A DNA stretch of 64,000 nucleotides from Sphingomonas sp. SORGH_AS_0879 (lineage in GTDB: Bacteria; Pseudomonadota; Alphaproteobacteria; Sphingomonadales; Sphingomonadaceae): NCBI RefSeq assembly GCF_030819175.1, contig NZ_JAUTBJ010000002.1, positions 3,495,001-3,559,000 of the forward strand, given 5' to 3'. Numbering within the stretch: position 1 is the stretch's first letter; every line of letters starts with the position of its first letter. Positions 38,023-50,558 of the stretch are shown in pieces. The translations under genes and the position numbers were made by a program. The notes beneath the pieces were generated by a model. The model searched no databases. It saw only the letters and a program-made list of their open reading frames with translations, and was not told the DNA's origin.

Positions 38023-41000
38023 ATGCAGACCGAGATCATCGCCAAGGCGAGCCGCGCCACGACGACGACCAGCGCCGACGTCATCGAACTCGACACCCCC
38101 AGCATCGTCCGGCTGAACCTGGACCGCGCCCAGGTCACGGCGATGGAGCGGCAGGGCGATGACCTGATCCTCCGACTGGTGGACGGCAGCACGCTGCGCA
38201 TCGATAACTTCTATCAGGCGCAACAGGGTGCGGTCAGCGATCTGGTCCTGCGCGACGAACAGGGCGGGCAGTGGCTGGCTCATCCCGCAGCGACGGGTGC
38301 GGGCCGGTTCACGGCGCTGGGCGACTTGGACGAGTTGCTGGGTGCCGGTGCGGCGGCGGAAGGCGCGAGTTCCTCCTTCATCCTTCCCGCCGTGCTGGGC
38401 GTGGCGGGCGTAGGCGGCCTGGTCGCGGCGGTGTCGGGCGGGGGCGGCAATGGCGACGGCCGGACGCCCGAGCCGCCCGCCGATACCGTGGCCCCCGGTC
38501 GTCCCACCGCCGTCTTCGGCAGCGCCGGAAGCAGCGTCAGCGGGACCGGCGAGCCCGGCGCGACCATCCGCGTGACCGATGCCGCTGGCGTGGTGATCGG
38601 CACCGGCACGGTCGGCGCGGACGGCAATTTCACCATCCCCGTCAATCCGCCGCAGACCAACGGCCAGCCCGTCACCGTGACCCAGTCCGACGCGGCGGGC
38701 AACACTTCGCCCGGCCTGAGCGTCAGCGCCCCGGACACCACGCCCCCGATCGCACCGACCGCAACCCTGACGGGACAGGGCACGACGATCACCGGCACGG
38801 GTGAGGCCGGTGCGACCGTCACCGTGCGCGACGCCGCCGGGCAGGTGCTGGGCACCGCCATCGTCGGGGCGCAGGGCGGCTATACGCTGACGCTGACCAC
38901 GCCGCAGACCAATGGCGGCACCCTGACCGTGACGCAGAGCGATGCGGCGGGCAATGTCTCCCCCCCCACCACCCTGACCGTCGCCGACACCAGCGCGCCC
39001 GCCGCGCCGGTCGTAACCTTGGGCGAGGGTGGCGCCACCGTCTCCGGCACCGGCGAGCCCGGCGCGACGGTGCGGATCACCGGCCCCGACGGACAGGTGC
39101 TGGGCACCGCCACGGTCTCGGCGGACGGCAGCTTCGCCGCGCCGCTCTCCGCCGCTCAGACCAATGGCCAGACACTGACCGTCACCCAGTCGGATGCGGC
39201 AGGCAACACCTCCCCCGCCGCCAGCGTGACCGCCGCCGACACCACGCCGCCCACCGCTCCGACCGCCACGATCGACGGACAGGGTACGGCCATCACCGGC
39301 ACCGGCGAGGCGGGTGCGACCGTCACGGTGCGCGACGGCACGGGCCAGCCGCTGGGGCAGGCCACGGTCGATGCGCAGGGCAATTACAGCATCCCGCTGA
39401 CCACTCCCCAGGCCAATGGCGGCACCTTGACGGTGGTGCAGAGCGATCCGACCGGCAACGCCTCCCCGGCCACCACCATCGCCGCGCCGGACATCACGCC
39501 GCCCACCGTGCCGACCGCCATCGTCAGCGCGGACGGCACGACCCTGACCGGAACCGGCGAGCCGGGCGCGACGGTCAGCGTCACCGATGCGGGCGGCCAG
39601 CCGATCGGCACCGCCACGGTGGGGGCGGATGGCGGCTTCACCGTCACCCTGCCCGCGGGCGCGGCCAATGGTCAAACCCTGTCGGTCGTGCAGATCGACC
39701 CTGCGGGCAATCTTTCGCCCGCCGCGAGCATCGCCACCCCCGATCTCGTCGCGCCGTCCGCGCCCACCGCGATCGTCAGCACCGACGGCACCAGCATCAG
39801 CGGTACGGGCGAACCCGGCGCGACCCTAGAGGTGCGCGACCCCGCCGGAACGGTGATCGCCACCGTCCTTGTGTCCGCTGCGGGCACCTATGACGTCGCG
39901 CTCACCACGCCGCAGGCCAATGGCGAGACGCTGACCGTGACGCAGACGGATGCCGCCGGAAACGCCTCCGCCGCCGCAACCGTCGTCGCACCCGATATCA
40001 CCCCGCCCGCGCCGCCGAGCGCGATCCTGTCGGCGGACGGCAGTTCGGTCTATGGCAATGGCGAACCCGGCGCGACGGTGCGTGTGGTCGATAGGAGCGG
40101 CAATGCGCTGGGCACCGCCGTGGTCGGCGCGGATACCAGCTTCACCCTGCTCCTGATCCCGCCGCAGACCAGCGGCCAGACCCTGGCCGCCGTGCAGGCC
40201 GATCCGGCGGGCAATGTCTCGCTGCCCAGCCAGGTCGGCGCGCCCGACCTGACCGCGCCCGATGCCCCCCTCGCCACCATCTCGCCCGATGGCACGAGCG
40301 TCACCGGCACCGGCGAGCCCTTCGCCACCGTGACGGTCCGCGAGGCGGACGGGACGATCCTGGGCCAGGCGGTGGTGGGCGCGGATGGCGGCTTCACCGC
40401 GACGCTCTCGCCCCCTCAGGCCAATGGCGAGACGCTGTCGATCGACCAGAGCGACCGGGGCGGCAACCTGTCGCCCGCCGCGACGCTGACCGCGCCCGAC
40501 ATCACCGCGCCCATAGGACTTACGGCTGCCGTCAGCGGTGACGGCGTCTTCGTCACCGGCAGGGGCGAAGCCGGGGCCAGCGTCACCATCCGCGACGCGG
40601 GCGGCAATGTGATCGGCACCGCGACGGTCGCCGCCAACGGCGTCTATACCGCGACCCTGACCACGCCGCAGACCAATGGGGAAGCGTTGCAGGTGACGCA
40701 GGCCGATGCGGCGGGCAATGTCTCCGCCCCCGCCACCGTCATCGCGCCCGACATCACCGCGCCGCTCGCGCCGACCGGATCGGTCGTCGACAATGGCGCG
40801 ACCCTGTCGGGGACGGGCGAGGCAGGCGCGACGGTCACGGTCCGCGCCGCCGACGGTACCGTCATCGGCAGCGGACAGGTCGGCGCGGACGGCAATTTCG
40901 CCGTCATCCTGACCCCGGCCCAGGCCAATGGCCAGCCGTTGCAACTCGTGCAGAGCGATGCGGCGGGCAATTCGTCGCCCGTCGTTACCGTGACCGCGCC

Positions 41001-44000
41001 GGACACGACCGCGCGCCCATCGGCCTTACCGCCGCGATCAGCGCGGATGGCGGCATCGTGACCGGTCTGGGCGAGGCGGGCGCGACCGTCACGGTCCGCG
41101 ACCCGGCGGGTGCCACGATCGGCACCGCGCTGGTCGGCTCGGACGGCAGCTACGCCGTCGCCCTCATCCCGGCGCAGCGCAATGGCGAGACGCTGCGAGT
41201 GACCCAGGCCGATGCGGCCGGCAACGCCTCCGCCCCCGTGACGCCCATCGCCCCGGACCTGACCGCCCCCGCCGCGCCGCTGGGGACGCTGGCGGCGGAC
41301 GGCACATCCGTGACCGGCACCGGCGAGGCGGGCGCGACCGTCACCGTGCGCGCCGCCGACGGCACCGTGCTGGGCAGCGTCGTCGCGGCGGCGGACGGCA
41401 GCTTCACCGTGCCGCTGTCCACGCCGCAGGTGAACGGCCAGACCCTGTCGGTGGTGCAGGCGGATGCGGCGGGCAATGTCTCGCCCCCGCTCGGACTGAC
41501 CGCGCTCGACACGACCGCGCCGGTCGGGCTGACCGCGACGCTGGACGGCGGCGGCACGATCGTCAGCGGCCAGGCGGAGGCGGGCGCGACCGTCACCGTG
41601 CGTGACCCCGGCGGACAGGTGATCGGTACTGGCACCGCCTCGGCGACGGGTGCCTATGCGCTGGCGCTGACCACGCCGCAATTGAACGGCCAGGTGCTTC
41701 AGGTGACTCAGGCCGATGCCACCGGCAATGCGTCCGCACCTGTCTCCGTCACCGCGCCGGACGTCACCGCGCCCGACGCACCGCTCTTCACGCTCGATGC
41801 GACGGGCGCCAACGCGAACGGCACCGGCGAAGCGGGCGCGACGGTTACCATCCGCGATGCGGGCGGCAACGTCATCGGCACCGGCGTCGTGGCTGGGGAC
41901 GGCAGCTTCAGCGTGCCCCTGACGACCGCGCAGGCCAATGGCGGGACGGTGTCCGCGACGCTGACCGATGCGAGCGCGAACGTCTCGGGTGCGACCATCG
42001 TCGCCGCGCCCGACATCACCCCGCCCGCCGCGCCCGCCGCGACGCTCGATGCGACAGGCACCATCGTCACCGGCACCGGAGAGGTCGGCGCGACCGTCAC
42101 CGTGCAGGATGCGGGTGGCGGTGTGCTGGGCACCACCGTCGTCGGCCCGCAAGGCAATTACGCCGTCACCCTGTCGGCGGCGCAGTTGAACAGCCAGGTG
42201 CTCAGCGTCACCCAGGCCGATGCGATCGGCAACCCCTCCCCCGCCACGATCGTCACCGCGCTGGACCAGACGCCTCCGGCGGCCCCCGTCGCGACCGTCT
42301 CCGCCGATGGCGCGACCGTGTCGGGCACCGGCGAGATCGGCGCGACCGTGACGATCACCGACCCGGTCGGGCTGGTGCTGGCCACGGTGCCGGTGGGCGC
42401 GGACGGCGCCTTCAGCGTGACGCTGGGTACGCCGCTGATCAACGGCCAGGTGCTCACGCTGACCCAGGCCGATGCGGCGGGCAATGTCTCCGCCCCCGGC
42501 ACGGCGAACGCGCCCGACCTGATCCCCAACGACACACCGCTCGCCCCGACCGCGACCGTCGCGCTCGACGGGGCGAGCGTCACCGGCACGGGTCAGCCGA
42601 CGACAACCATCATCGTCCGCGATACGACCGGCGCGGTGATCGGCACGACCATCGTCGCCGGGGACGGCAGCTACACCGCCCTCCTCACCACGCCGCAATT
42701 GAACGGAGAGACGGTCCGCGTGACCCAGACGGATGCGGAGGGTGATGTCTCGCCCCCCGCCATCGCCATCGCGCCCGACCTCACCCCGCCCGCCCCGCCG
42801 GTCGCGGCGATCGACCCGACCGGCACGATCGTCAGCGGCTCGGGCGAAGTCGGTGCGACGGTGCAGGTCACCAACGCGGGCGGCACGGTGCTGGGCACCG
42901 CGACGGTCGGGGCGAATGGCAGCTATGCCACGATCCTGACCCCGCCGCTGACCAATGGCGAGGCATTGACCGTGGTGCAGATCGACGGCGGCGGCAATGC
43001 CTCCCCGCCCGCCGCCGTCACCGCGCCGGACCTGACCGCCCCTGCGGCTCCGCTGGGCATCGTCGCGGTCGACGGCACCAGCATCACCGGCACCGGCGAG
43101 CCGGGCGCGACCGTCACCATCCGTGGTGCCGGTGGTGCGGTGATCGGCACCGCGCTGGTCGCCCCGGACGGCAGCTATACCGCGCCCCTGACCCCGGTTC
43201 AGGCCAATGGACAGGTGGTGACGCTGACCCAGGCGGACGCGGCGGGCAATGTCTCGGTCCCCGTGCAGGCGACCGCGCCCGACATCACCGCGCCTACCGG
43301 CCTGACCGCCGCGATCAACAGCGCGGGCAGCCTGATTACCGGTCAGGGTGAGGCGGGCGCGACCGTCACCATCCGTGACGCGGGCGGCACGCTGCTGGGC
43401 ACGGCGACGGTCGCCGCCAGTGGCAGCTATGCCGCGATCCTGACCACGCCGCAGGTCAACGGACAGGCGCTGTCGGTCACGCAGGCCGATGCGGCGGGCA
43501 ACGCCTCCATCCCCGCCGCCGTCACCGCACCCGACCTGACGCCCCCGGCGGCCCCGATCGGCCTGGTCTCGGGCGACGGCACCACCCTGACCGGCACCGG
43601 AGAGGCGGGCGCGACCGTCACCATCCGGGGCGTCGGCGGGGCGGTGATCGGCACCGCCGTGGTGGCAGCGGACGGCAGCTTCACTGCACCGCTGACCCCG
43701 GCACAGGCCAATGGCCAACTCCTGTCGCTGACCCAGTCGGACCCGGCGGGCAATGTCTCGCCCGTCGCTCAGGCACCCGCACCCGATATCACCGCCCCCA
43801 TCGGCCTGAGCGCCACGATCAATGGCGCGGGCACCGTCGTCACCGGCCAGGGCGAGGCGGGCGCCACCGTCACCATCCGCGATGCGGGTGGCGCGGTGCT
43901 GGGCACCACGGTGGTCGCCGCCAATGGCAGCTATGCCGCGATCCTGACCACGCCGCAGATCAACGGCCAGGCGCTGAGCGTCGTGCAGGCGGACGTGGCG

Positions 44001-46977
44001 GGCAATGCCTCCACCCCCCGCCGCCGTCACCGCGCCCGACCGCACCCCGCCGCTGGCCCCGGTCGGCACGATCGCGGGCGACGGCACGAGCCTGACCGGC
44101 ACCGGCGAGCCCGGCGCGACCGTCACCATCCGTGGGGCGGGCGGCGTCACGCTGGGCTCCGCGCTGGTCGCGGCGGACGGCGGCTTCACCGCGACCCTGA
44201 CCCCGGCGCAAGCCAACGGACAGGTGGTGACGCTGACCCAGGCCGACCCGGCAGGCAATGTCTCGCCGGTGGCGCAGGCGACCGCGCCCGACATCACCGC
44301 CCCCATCGGCCTGACCGCCGCGATCGACGCGACCGGCGTGATCGTCACCGGGCGCGGAGAGGTCGGCGCGACCGTCACCGTGCGGGATGCTGGCGGCGCG
44401 GTGATCGGCACCGCCATCGTCGCGGCGAACGGCGCCTATAGCGCCACGCTGACCACGCCGCAGGCCAATGGGCAGGCGCTGACCGTGACCCAGGCGGACG
44501 TGGCCGGGAACGCCTCCGTGCCCACGCCGCTGACCGCGCCCGACATCACCCCGCCCGCCGCGCCGACCGCGCTGGTCAACGGCGTCGGTACCATCGTGAC
44601 CGGCACGGGAGAGATCGGCGCGACCGTCCGCATCCTCGATCCGCAAGGCACGCTGGTCGGCACCGCGCTGGTCGGGGCGGACGGCAGCTACTCCGCGACG
44701 CTGACCACGCCGCAGGCCAATGGCCAGACGCTGACCGTGACCCAGGTCGATGCGGCGGGCAACGGGTCGCTCCAGACCCCGACCCTCGCCCCCGACATCA
44801 CCCCGCCCGCGCCGCCCGCCGCCGCGATCAACGGGCTGGGCACCATCGTCACCGGCACCGGCGAGCCCGGCACCGTCGTCGAGGTCCGCAATGCCGGCGG
44901 CACCGTCCTGGCCAGCGGCGGCGTGACGGCCGGCGGCACCTTCGCCCTCACCCTGCCCGTCCCGCAGGTGGCGGGCGAGACGCTGAACGTGGGCCTGCGC
45001 GATGCGGCGGGCAATGTCTCGGCCACGGTGTCCGTGATCGCGCCCTTCGACATCGTCGCCTTCGACAACACGGCCACCGCGCTGGTCGATCTGGTTCCGG
45101 TCCAGACCAACCAGAATCTGGGCAATGCCAATTACACCGCGCTCGTCTCGCTCGGCCTGGTCAATCTCGATGCGCAGGTGCTGGCGATCCCCAATGTCCA
45201 GTTCACCGTCCAGCCGGGTCATACGCTGGATGCGACCTTCACCTATGACGCGACGCTCAACCTGGGCGTGGCGAGCGGTTATTCGGTGGTGGTCCAGCGG
45301 TTCGACGGCACCAATTGGGTCGCGGTCAATGGCGGGAGCGGCAATTCGACGCTGCTGGAGGTCGGGCTGCTGAACGGCAATCTGGTCGCCAATGCCGATC
45401 TGGGGCCGGGCCAGTATCGTGCCTTCGTCTCGTTCGACAATACGCTGGGCGTCGGCCTGCTCGGCGGGTTGAGCGTCGCCGGGGTCGATTCCGACTTCAC
45501 CGATATCGGACAGGTCATCCCGGCGCTCACCACCGGCAACGTCATCACCGATGTCGGACCCGGCGGGCAGGTCGATGTGGTCAGCCCGCAGACCCGGGTC
45601 GAGAGCGTCACCCTGAACGGCGTGACGACCGCCGTCGTCGCCGACGATACGGTGATCGTCGGGCAATGGGGCACGCTGACCATCGATCGCGACGGCAGCT
45701 ACAGCTACACGCCCAATGCCAGCGCCACCGTGCTGGGCAAGGTGGACAACTTCACCTACACGCTGCTCGACGCCAGCGATGGCGAGCGGGAGAGCGCCAC
45801 GCTGTCCATTGCCATCGGCAGCCCCGACGTGACCGGTGCGCCGATCGCGATCAACGATACCGCCATCGCCGCCGCGACCTTCGCCAATGTCGTGGAGACC
45901 CGCGCTCCCGCGATCGACAGCAGCTTCGGCACCCCCACGGCGGCGGTGCTGAACGGGCCGCAGACCGGGCGGATCGTCGACAGCTTCACCGTCGAGCCCA
46001 ACAGCGTCGCCAACGTCACCCTGTCGGCGGTGATCGCACCGGGGCTGTCGGTCCTGCCCAGCTATACGATCACCGTCACCAATGCGGCGGGCACCGTTGT
46101 CGGCACCGCCAACGGCGTCGCGATAGCGGGGGTCGGCGGGCTGCTGGGTTCGGGGATCAGCGTGACGCTGCCCAATCTGCCATCGGGCACGTACAACTAC
46201 ACCGTCACCAGCACCAACATATTGGGGGCGGGTTATACCACCAATGTCTATGTCGGCGAGACGATCACCCATCTCGACCAGTTCACCCTGACCGGCACCA
46301 CGCCGGTCAGCGGCGACCTGCTCGCCAACGACACGCTGGGCAGTCCCTTCCTGGGCATCAAGGTGCTCAGCGGCGGCGCATTCGTCGAGGTGGGCGATAC
46401 GCCGCTGACCCTGAACGGCGCACACGGCACGCTGACCATCGATGAGGTCGGACGGTACAGCTATCAACCCTTCTCGACGCTGACCTATGCCGCGACCGAT
46501 CCGGTGGACCGCTTCACCTATCAGATCGTCCAGCCCGACGGACAGGTTTCGACCGCCCGGTTGGACGTGGCGATCGACCTGAACAACGGCGTCGCGCCCG
46601 CCTTCCCGACCGCAACGATCACCAGCCTGTCGGTGCATGATGCCGTCACGCTGGACGCCGATGTCGTGCCCCTGTCGCTGACCGCGCAGACCGCCAACCA
46701 TATGACCGCCGACCATGCGACGCCGGACCATGCCACCGATGCGCAGGTCACCCTGTCGCTGATGGAAGGACAGGGCAGTCTGGAGGACGTGCTGTCGCGC
46801 TATCTCGACGCTCAGCAAGGCATCGCCGAACCGGCCCCGACCGACTCAAGCCTGCACAACGTGCCCATCGTCGCCGACACCCCGGTCGTCGCGTCGGAGC
46901 CGATCGATCCGCTCGGCTATCTGACCGTTTCGGTCGATCCCGAACATGACCGAACGACGCAAATGCACGTCATCTGA
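38023..46977 (+). pseudogene. Giant BapA-like repeat adhesin secreted by type I system, two frameshifts
   Basis: Cell-surface/biofilm adhesin of about 2,980 residues after reconstruction. The N-terminal ~110 residues (VIELDTPSIVRLNLDRAQV, LRLVDGSTLRIDNFYQAQQG) are the Bap/LapF prefix-like domain, followed by a hydrophobic glycine segment (FILPAVLGVAGVGGLVAAVS). Then come 26 Ig-like repeats, a BapA-type C-terminal beta-rich region from about 45050, two VCBS-like blocks (GTLTIDRDGSYSYTP and GTLTIDEVGRYSYQP) and an acidic tail that should carry the secretion signal. Frame breaks: a GC expansion at 41011-41016 (net +2 or -1) and one extra C in the C6 run at 44014-44019. Each side matches the repeat consensus exactly, so only bases are missing or added. 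Start 38023 follows GGAGGA. The secretion genes follow. Confidence 0.88.
38490..45050 (+). repeat. 26 tandem Ig-like protein repeats, about 84 codons each
   Basis: Counting the conserved start of each unit (GTGEPGATVTV or GTGEAGATVTIRD) gives 26 copies spaced about 252 bp apart. The consensus runs from GTGEAGATVTVRDAGG through VIGTATVGADGSF, PQANGQTLTVTQADAAGN and VSAPATVTAPDITAP. Copies are diverged in DNA, with more alike neighbours towards the 3' half (units 19-24 share TIRGAGGAVIGTA or TIRDAGG). Such arrays change length by recombination. Confidence 0.9.
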
Positions 46978-47015
46978 CCGTCTTGGCCAGCGATCCGGAA
47001 ACGGAGTTGATTTCC

Positions 47016-47049
47016 AGTGCCGAAGGGGTTTCCCTTCGGCACTAATTTT
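47016..47049 (+). terminator. Rho-independent terminator after the adhesin gene
   Basis: AGTGCCGAAGGG, a GTTT loop and CCCTTCGGCACT form a perfect 12-bp hairpin followed by AATTTTC. It lies 39 bp after the adhesin stop, so the secretion genes from 47107 need their own promoter or read-through. Confidence 0.85.
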
Positions 47050-47106
47050 CAATCTGTTAAATATGTTAGCCGGAACCTCCGCGGCAATTGATAAGAAGAG
47101 GCCGTA

Positions 47107-48420
47107 ATGGAACCGCAGTGGCGAGAACGCTACCATTTGCGATCGGGGAGGATCATGACGGCTATGCTCGCCTTTCTGGTCACCACCGCGGCGGGTGCCG
47201 AGTCCGCCGTGACGATGGAAAGCGCGATGCATGAGGTGCTGCAATGGCACCCCGCCGTCACCCAGGCCGCCGCGACCGTCGAGGCGCGGGGCGAGGATGT
47301 CGAGGTCGCCCGCGCGGGCTATCTTCCCCGGATCAGCGCCGGGGTCGGCAGCGGCTATGACAGCCGGTTGGGCAGCATCTGGCGTCCCCGCCCCCAGGTC
47401 TCGGCATCGCAGATGCTCTATGATTTCGGCAAGGTCGCGGGCGCGGTCGATGCCGCGCGCGCGGGCACCCGGATCGGGCGTGCCGACATGCTGCTGGCGG
47501 TCGACGGGCTGATCCGCGACACCGGCTATGCGATGATCGAGGTGCAGCGCAACGCCGCGCTGCGCGACATCGCGATCGAACAACTGGCGCGCATCCGCGA
47601 GATCAGCGACCTGGTCGAAAAGCGCTTCGGCAAGGGCGCGACGACCCGCTCCGACGCACTCCAGGCCCAGTCGCGCGTCGCCGCGGCGGAGGCGACCTTG
47701 ACCCGGATCGAGGCGGAGCAGCGGCGCTGGACCACCGGCCTGTCCTTCCTGCTGGGTCGCGACACGGCCCCGGCGGTCGATCCGGGCGTCCCCGACTGGC
47801 TGATGGCCAGTTGCACCCGCGCCGCGACGGTCGAATGGGCGGACGTCCCCGCGATCATGCGCGCCCGCGCCCAGTTCGAGCAGGCGACCGCCGAGAGCCG
47901 CCGCGTCCATGCCGCGCGCCTGCCCACCGTCGCGCTGGCGGGTGATGCGGCGGCGGATGTCAGCTCGCCCTTCTCCGACCGAAGCCTCTATAATTTCGGG
48001 CTGAACGTCAGCAGCGACGTGTTCGGCGGCAATGCCGTGCGCGCCCGCGTGCGCAGCGCCGATTACGGCGTCCGCGCCGCCGAGGCCGCCGAACGCCAGG
48101 CCCGCAACGAGGTCGCCTCGCAACTGGCCGAAGCGCAACAGCAGATCGCCGGGCTGTCCCAGCTTCTCAGCACGCTGGCCGCGCGGCAGGACAATATGGT
48201 CGAGACGGGCAAACTCTATCGCCTGCAATATCTCGACATGGGCACGCGCACGCTGGTCGACCTGCTCAATGCCGAGCAGGAATTGCAGCAGGCGCGCTTC
48301 GACGCGGTCAATACGGTCCACGACCTGCGACGGCTGGCGATGGAGTGCCTCTATGTCTCGGGCAAGGCGCGAGACGATTTCGGGCTGACCGGCACCGCGA
48401 TCCGGGGCGTCACTCTGTGA
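47107..48420 (+). CDS. TolC-family outer-membrane protein of type I secretion
   Basis: 437-residue outer-membrane efflux channel for adhesin export. An N-terminal signal (MTAMLAFLVTTAAGAESA within the first 35 residues) precedes two TolC repeats of long coiled helices: MHEVLQWHPAVTQAAATVEA, the LPRISAGVGSGYDSRLG strand, QMLYDFGKVAGAVDAARAG, and in the second half SSDVFGGNAVRARVRSADYG and LDMGTRTLVDLLNAEQELQQ. ATG 47107 has AGAGG six bases upstream; ATG 47155 with GGGGAGG is equally possible and would give a shorter leader. Its stop overlaps the GTG of the ABC gene. Confidence 0.9.
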   Translation: MEPQWRERYHLRSGRIMTAMLAFLVTTAAGAESAVTMESAMHEVLQWHPAVTQAAATVEARGEDVEVARAGYLPRISAGVGSGYDSRLGSIWRPRPQVSASQMLYDFGKVAGAVDAARAGTRIGRADMLLAVDGLIRDTGYAMIEVQRNAALRDIAIEQLARIREISDLVEKRFGKGATTRSDALQAQSRVAAAEATLTRIEAEQRRWTTGLSFLLGRDTAPAVDPGVPDWLMASCTRAATVEWADVPAIMRARAQFEQATAESRRVHAARLPTVALAGDAAADVSSPFSDRSLYNFGLNVSSDVFGGNAVRARVRSADYGVRAAEAAERQARNEVASQLAEAQQQIAGLSQLLSTLAARQDNMVETGKLYRLQYLDMGTRTLVDLLNAEQELQQARFDAVNTVHDLRRLAMECLYVSGKARDDFGLTGTAIRGVTL

Positions 48421-50558
48421 CCGCCGCCACCCTGCCGCCGACCGGCCCGCTGGCGTGGATCGACATGCTGGGACAGGTCGCGCGGCATTACCGCATGCCC
48501 TTTGCCGAGCAACGCGCGCGGCTGACCGCCTTGTGGCAGGGCGACGACGGGGAGGAGACACGCGTCCGGGCGATCGCGCGCGCTTCCGGCCTGTCGGTGC
48601 GTTTCGTCGCGCCGGGCGCGATCAAGCTGACGAGCTGGCGGCTGCCGGTCATCGCCTGCCTGACCGATGGCGAACTGGCGCTGGTCACCGGGATCGATGC
48701 CGAGGGGCAGGTCGAGTTCATCGTCGCGGGCGAGGACGGACAGGCCGTGCAGCGTCCGCTGGCGATGCTGGTCGAACAGACCCGCCTGTTCGTCGTCCCC
48801 CGCCCGGCCCGATCGGCGGCGGATGTCCGGGTCGACAGCTATATCCGCCCGTTCGAGGAGCATTGGCTGCGCAGCCTGCTGCTCCAGGACGCGCGCAGTT
48901 ATGGCAATGTCGCCGTCGCGTCGGTGGTGACCAACTGCCTGGGGCTGGCGGGCGTGCTATTCTCGATGCAGGTCTATGACCGCGTCGTCCCCGCCCAGTC
49001 GATGCCGACGCTCTATATCCTGTTCCTGGGCGTGCTGCTGGCGACCGGGTTCGATTTCGTGCTGCGGCGGCTGCGGGTCGGGATCACCGATATTCTCGGC
49101 AAGCGCGCCGATCTGCGGCTGTCGGACCGGGTGTTCGGCCATGCCCTGCGCGTCCGCAACCGGGCGCGGCCGACCTCAACCGGCACCTTCATCGCGCAGC
49201 TTCGCGATCTGGACCAGGTGCGCGACATGCTGACCTCCACCACCGTCGCGGCGGTGGCGGACCTGCCCTTCTTCCTGCTGTTTCTGGTCATCCTGGCCTT
49301 TATCGGCGGGGTGCTGGCGCTGGTGCCGGTGGTCGCATTGATCGCGCTGCTGCTGCCCAGCCTGCTCGCCCAGCGCCGCCTCCGCGCCTATGCCACGGAG
49401 TCGATGCGCGAAACTTCGCTGCGCAACGCCCTGCTGGTGGAGGCGGTGCAGGGGATCGAGGATATCAAGGCGCTTCAGGCGGAGGAGCGGTTCCAGCGCC
49501 AGTGGAACCATTGCAATGCGGTGGCGGGCGAGGCGCAATTGCGGCTGCGCGGCCTGACCGCCAGCCTGTCGACCTGGGCGCAGAGCGTGCAGAACGCCGT
49601 CTATGCCACCGTCATCTTCGTCGGCGCGCCGATGGTGATCGCAGGCGACATCACGACCGGCGCGCTGGTCGCCACCTCGATGCTGGCCAGCCGGATGATG
49701 GCACCGATGGGGCAGGTGTCGCACCTGCTCGGCCGCTATCAGCATGCCAAGGTCGCGGCGAACAGCCTGGACCAGATCATGGCCTTGCCGGTCGACAACC
49801 CGGACGCCGAACATCGCATCCCCCTGCCCTCCGCGCGCGGCGGCTTCACCCTGCGCACGGCGGTCTTCTCCTATGCCGATCCGCAATCGCCTCCGGCACT
49901 GACCGTCCCCCGGCTGGAGATCGCGGGCGGTGAGAAGATCGCGGTGCTGGGCCGAAACGGCGCGGGCAAGTCGACCTTGCTCCAGGGCCTGTCGGGCATG
50001 TTGCAGCCGGTCTCGGGCGAGGTGCTGCTCGACGACCTGGCGCTGCATCAGATCGACCCGGCGGATGTCCGGCGCGAGGTCGCGCTGCTGACCCAGAACA
50101 GCCGTTTGTTCCACGGCACGCTCCGCGAGAACCTGACCATGGGCGCGCCGGTGGCGGGCAATGACGCGATCCTGGCCGCGCTGGAGATGGTCGGCGCAGT
50201 CGATTTCGTCCGCCGTCTTCGCGACGGGCTGGAACATGTCGTGCTGGAGGGCGGGCGCGGCCTGTCGGGGGGCCAGCAACAGGCGTTGCTGCTCGCCCGG
50301 CTGCTGATCCGCCAGCCGCAGGTGATGCTGCTGGACGAACCCACCGCCGCGATGGACGAAGCCTCCGAGCGCCAGTTCATCGCGCGCTTCCAGGAATGGA
50401 GCCGCGACCGGACGGTGGTGGTCGCCACCCACCGGATGCGGGTGCTCGACTGGGTCGACCGGGTGATCGTGATCGACAACGGCCTGATCCTGCTCGACCA
50501 GCCCAAGGCGCAGGCGCTCGCGACGCTCCAGGGCGCGGCGCGGAGCCAGGCGGCATGA
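48417..50558 (+). CDS. Type I secretion ABC transporter (LapB/HlyB-like)
   Basis: 713-residue inner-membrane exporter. GTG start overlapping the TolC stop (GTGA). The first ~140 residues are a C39-peptidase-like domain without an evident catalytic Cys motif, as expected for systems that do not cleave a double-Gly leader. A six-helix membrane domain follows (VVTNCLGLAGVLFSMQVYDR, ADLPFFLLFLVILAFIGGVL). The nucleotide-binding domain has Walker A LGRNGAGKSTLL near residue 511, Q-loop LLTQNSRLFHGTLREN, signature LSGGQQQALLLARLL, Walker B VMLLDEPTAAMDE and switch His in VVATHR. It powers adhesin export with the adjacent HlyD- and TolC-like proteins. Confidence 0.92.
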   Translation: MTAATLPPTGPLAWIDMLGQVARHYRMPFAEQRARLTALWQGDDGEETRVRAIARASGLSVRFVAPGAIKLTSWRLPVIACLTDGELALVTGIDAEGQVEFIVAGEDGQAVQRPLAMLVEQTRLFVVPRPARSAADVRVDSYIRPFEEHWLRSLLLQDARSYGNVAVASVVTNCLGLAGVLFSMQVYDRVVPAQSMPTLYILFLGVLLATGFDFVLRRLRVGITDILGKRADLRLSDRVFGHALRVRNRARPTSTGTFIAQLRDLDQVRDMLTSTTVAAVADLPFFLLFLVILAFIGGVLALVPVVALIALLLPSLLAQRRLRAYATESMRETSLRNALLVEAVQGIEDIKALQAEERFQRQWNHCNAVAGEAQLRLRGLTASLSTWAQSVQNAVYATVIFVGAPMVIAGDITTGALVATSMLASRMMAPMGQVSHLLGRYQHAKVAANSLDQIMALPVDNPDAEHRIPLPSARGGFTLRTAVFSYADPQSPPALTVPRLEIAGGEKIAVLGRNGAGKSTLLQGLSGMLQPVSGEVLLDDLALHQIDPADVRREVALLTQNSRLFHGTLRENLTMGAPVAGNDAILAALEMVGAVDFVRRLRDGLEHVVLEGGRGLSGGQQQALLLARLLIRQPQVMLLDEPTAAMDEASERQFIARFQEWSRDRTVVVATHRMRVLDWVDRVIVIDNGLILLDQPKAQALATLQGAARSQAA

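Noticed and set aside
40644..44417. A 1,257-codon open frame on the minus strand inside the adhesin gene (and 43960-46818, 38005-39675)
   Set aside because: Low-complexity Gly/Arg/Asp-rich translations opposite a repetitive GC-rich gene; the plus strand has clear Ig-like repeats. They are complementary-strand shadows.
38490..45050. Regular 252-bp periodicity as a possible CRISPR or satellite array
   Set aside because: The period equals whole codons of an Ig-like protein repeat, and the copies diverge at silent sites; no short repeat-spacer pattern.
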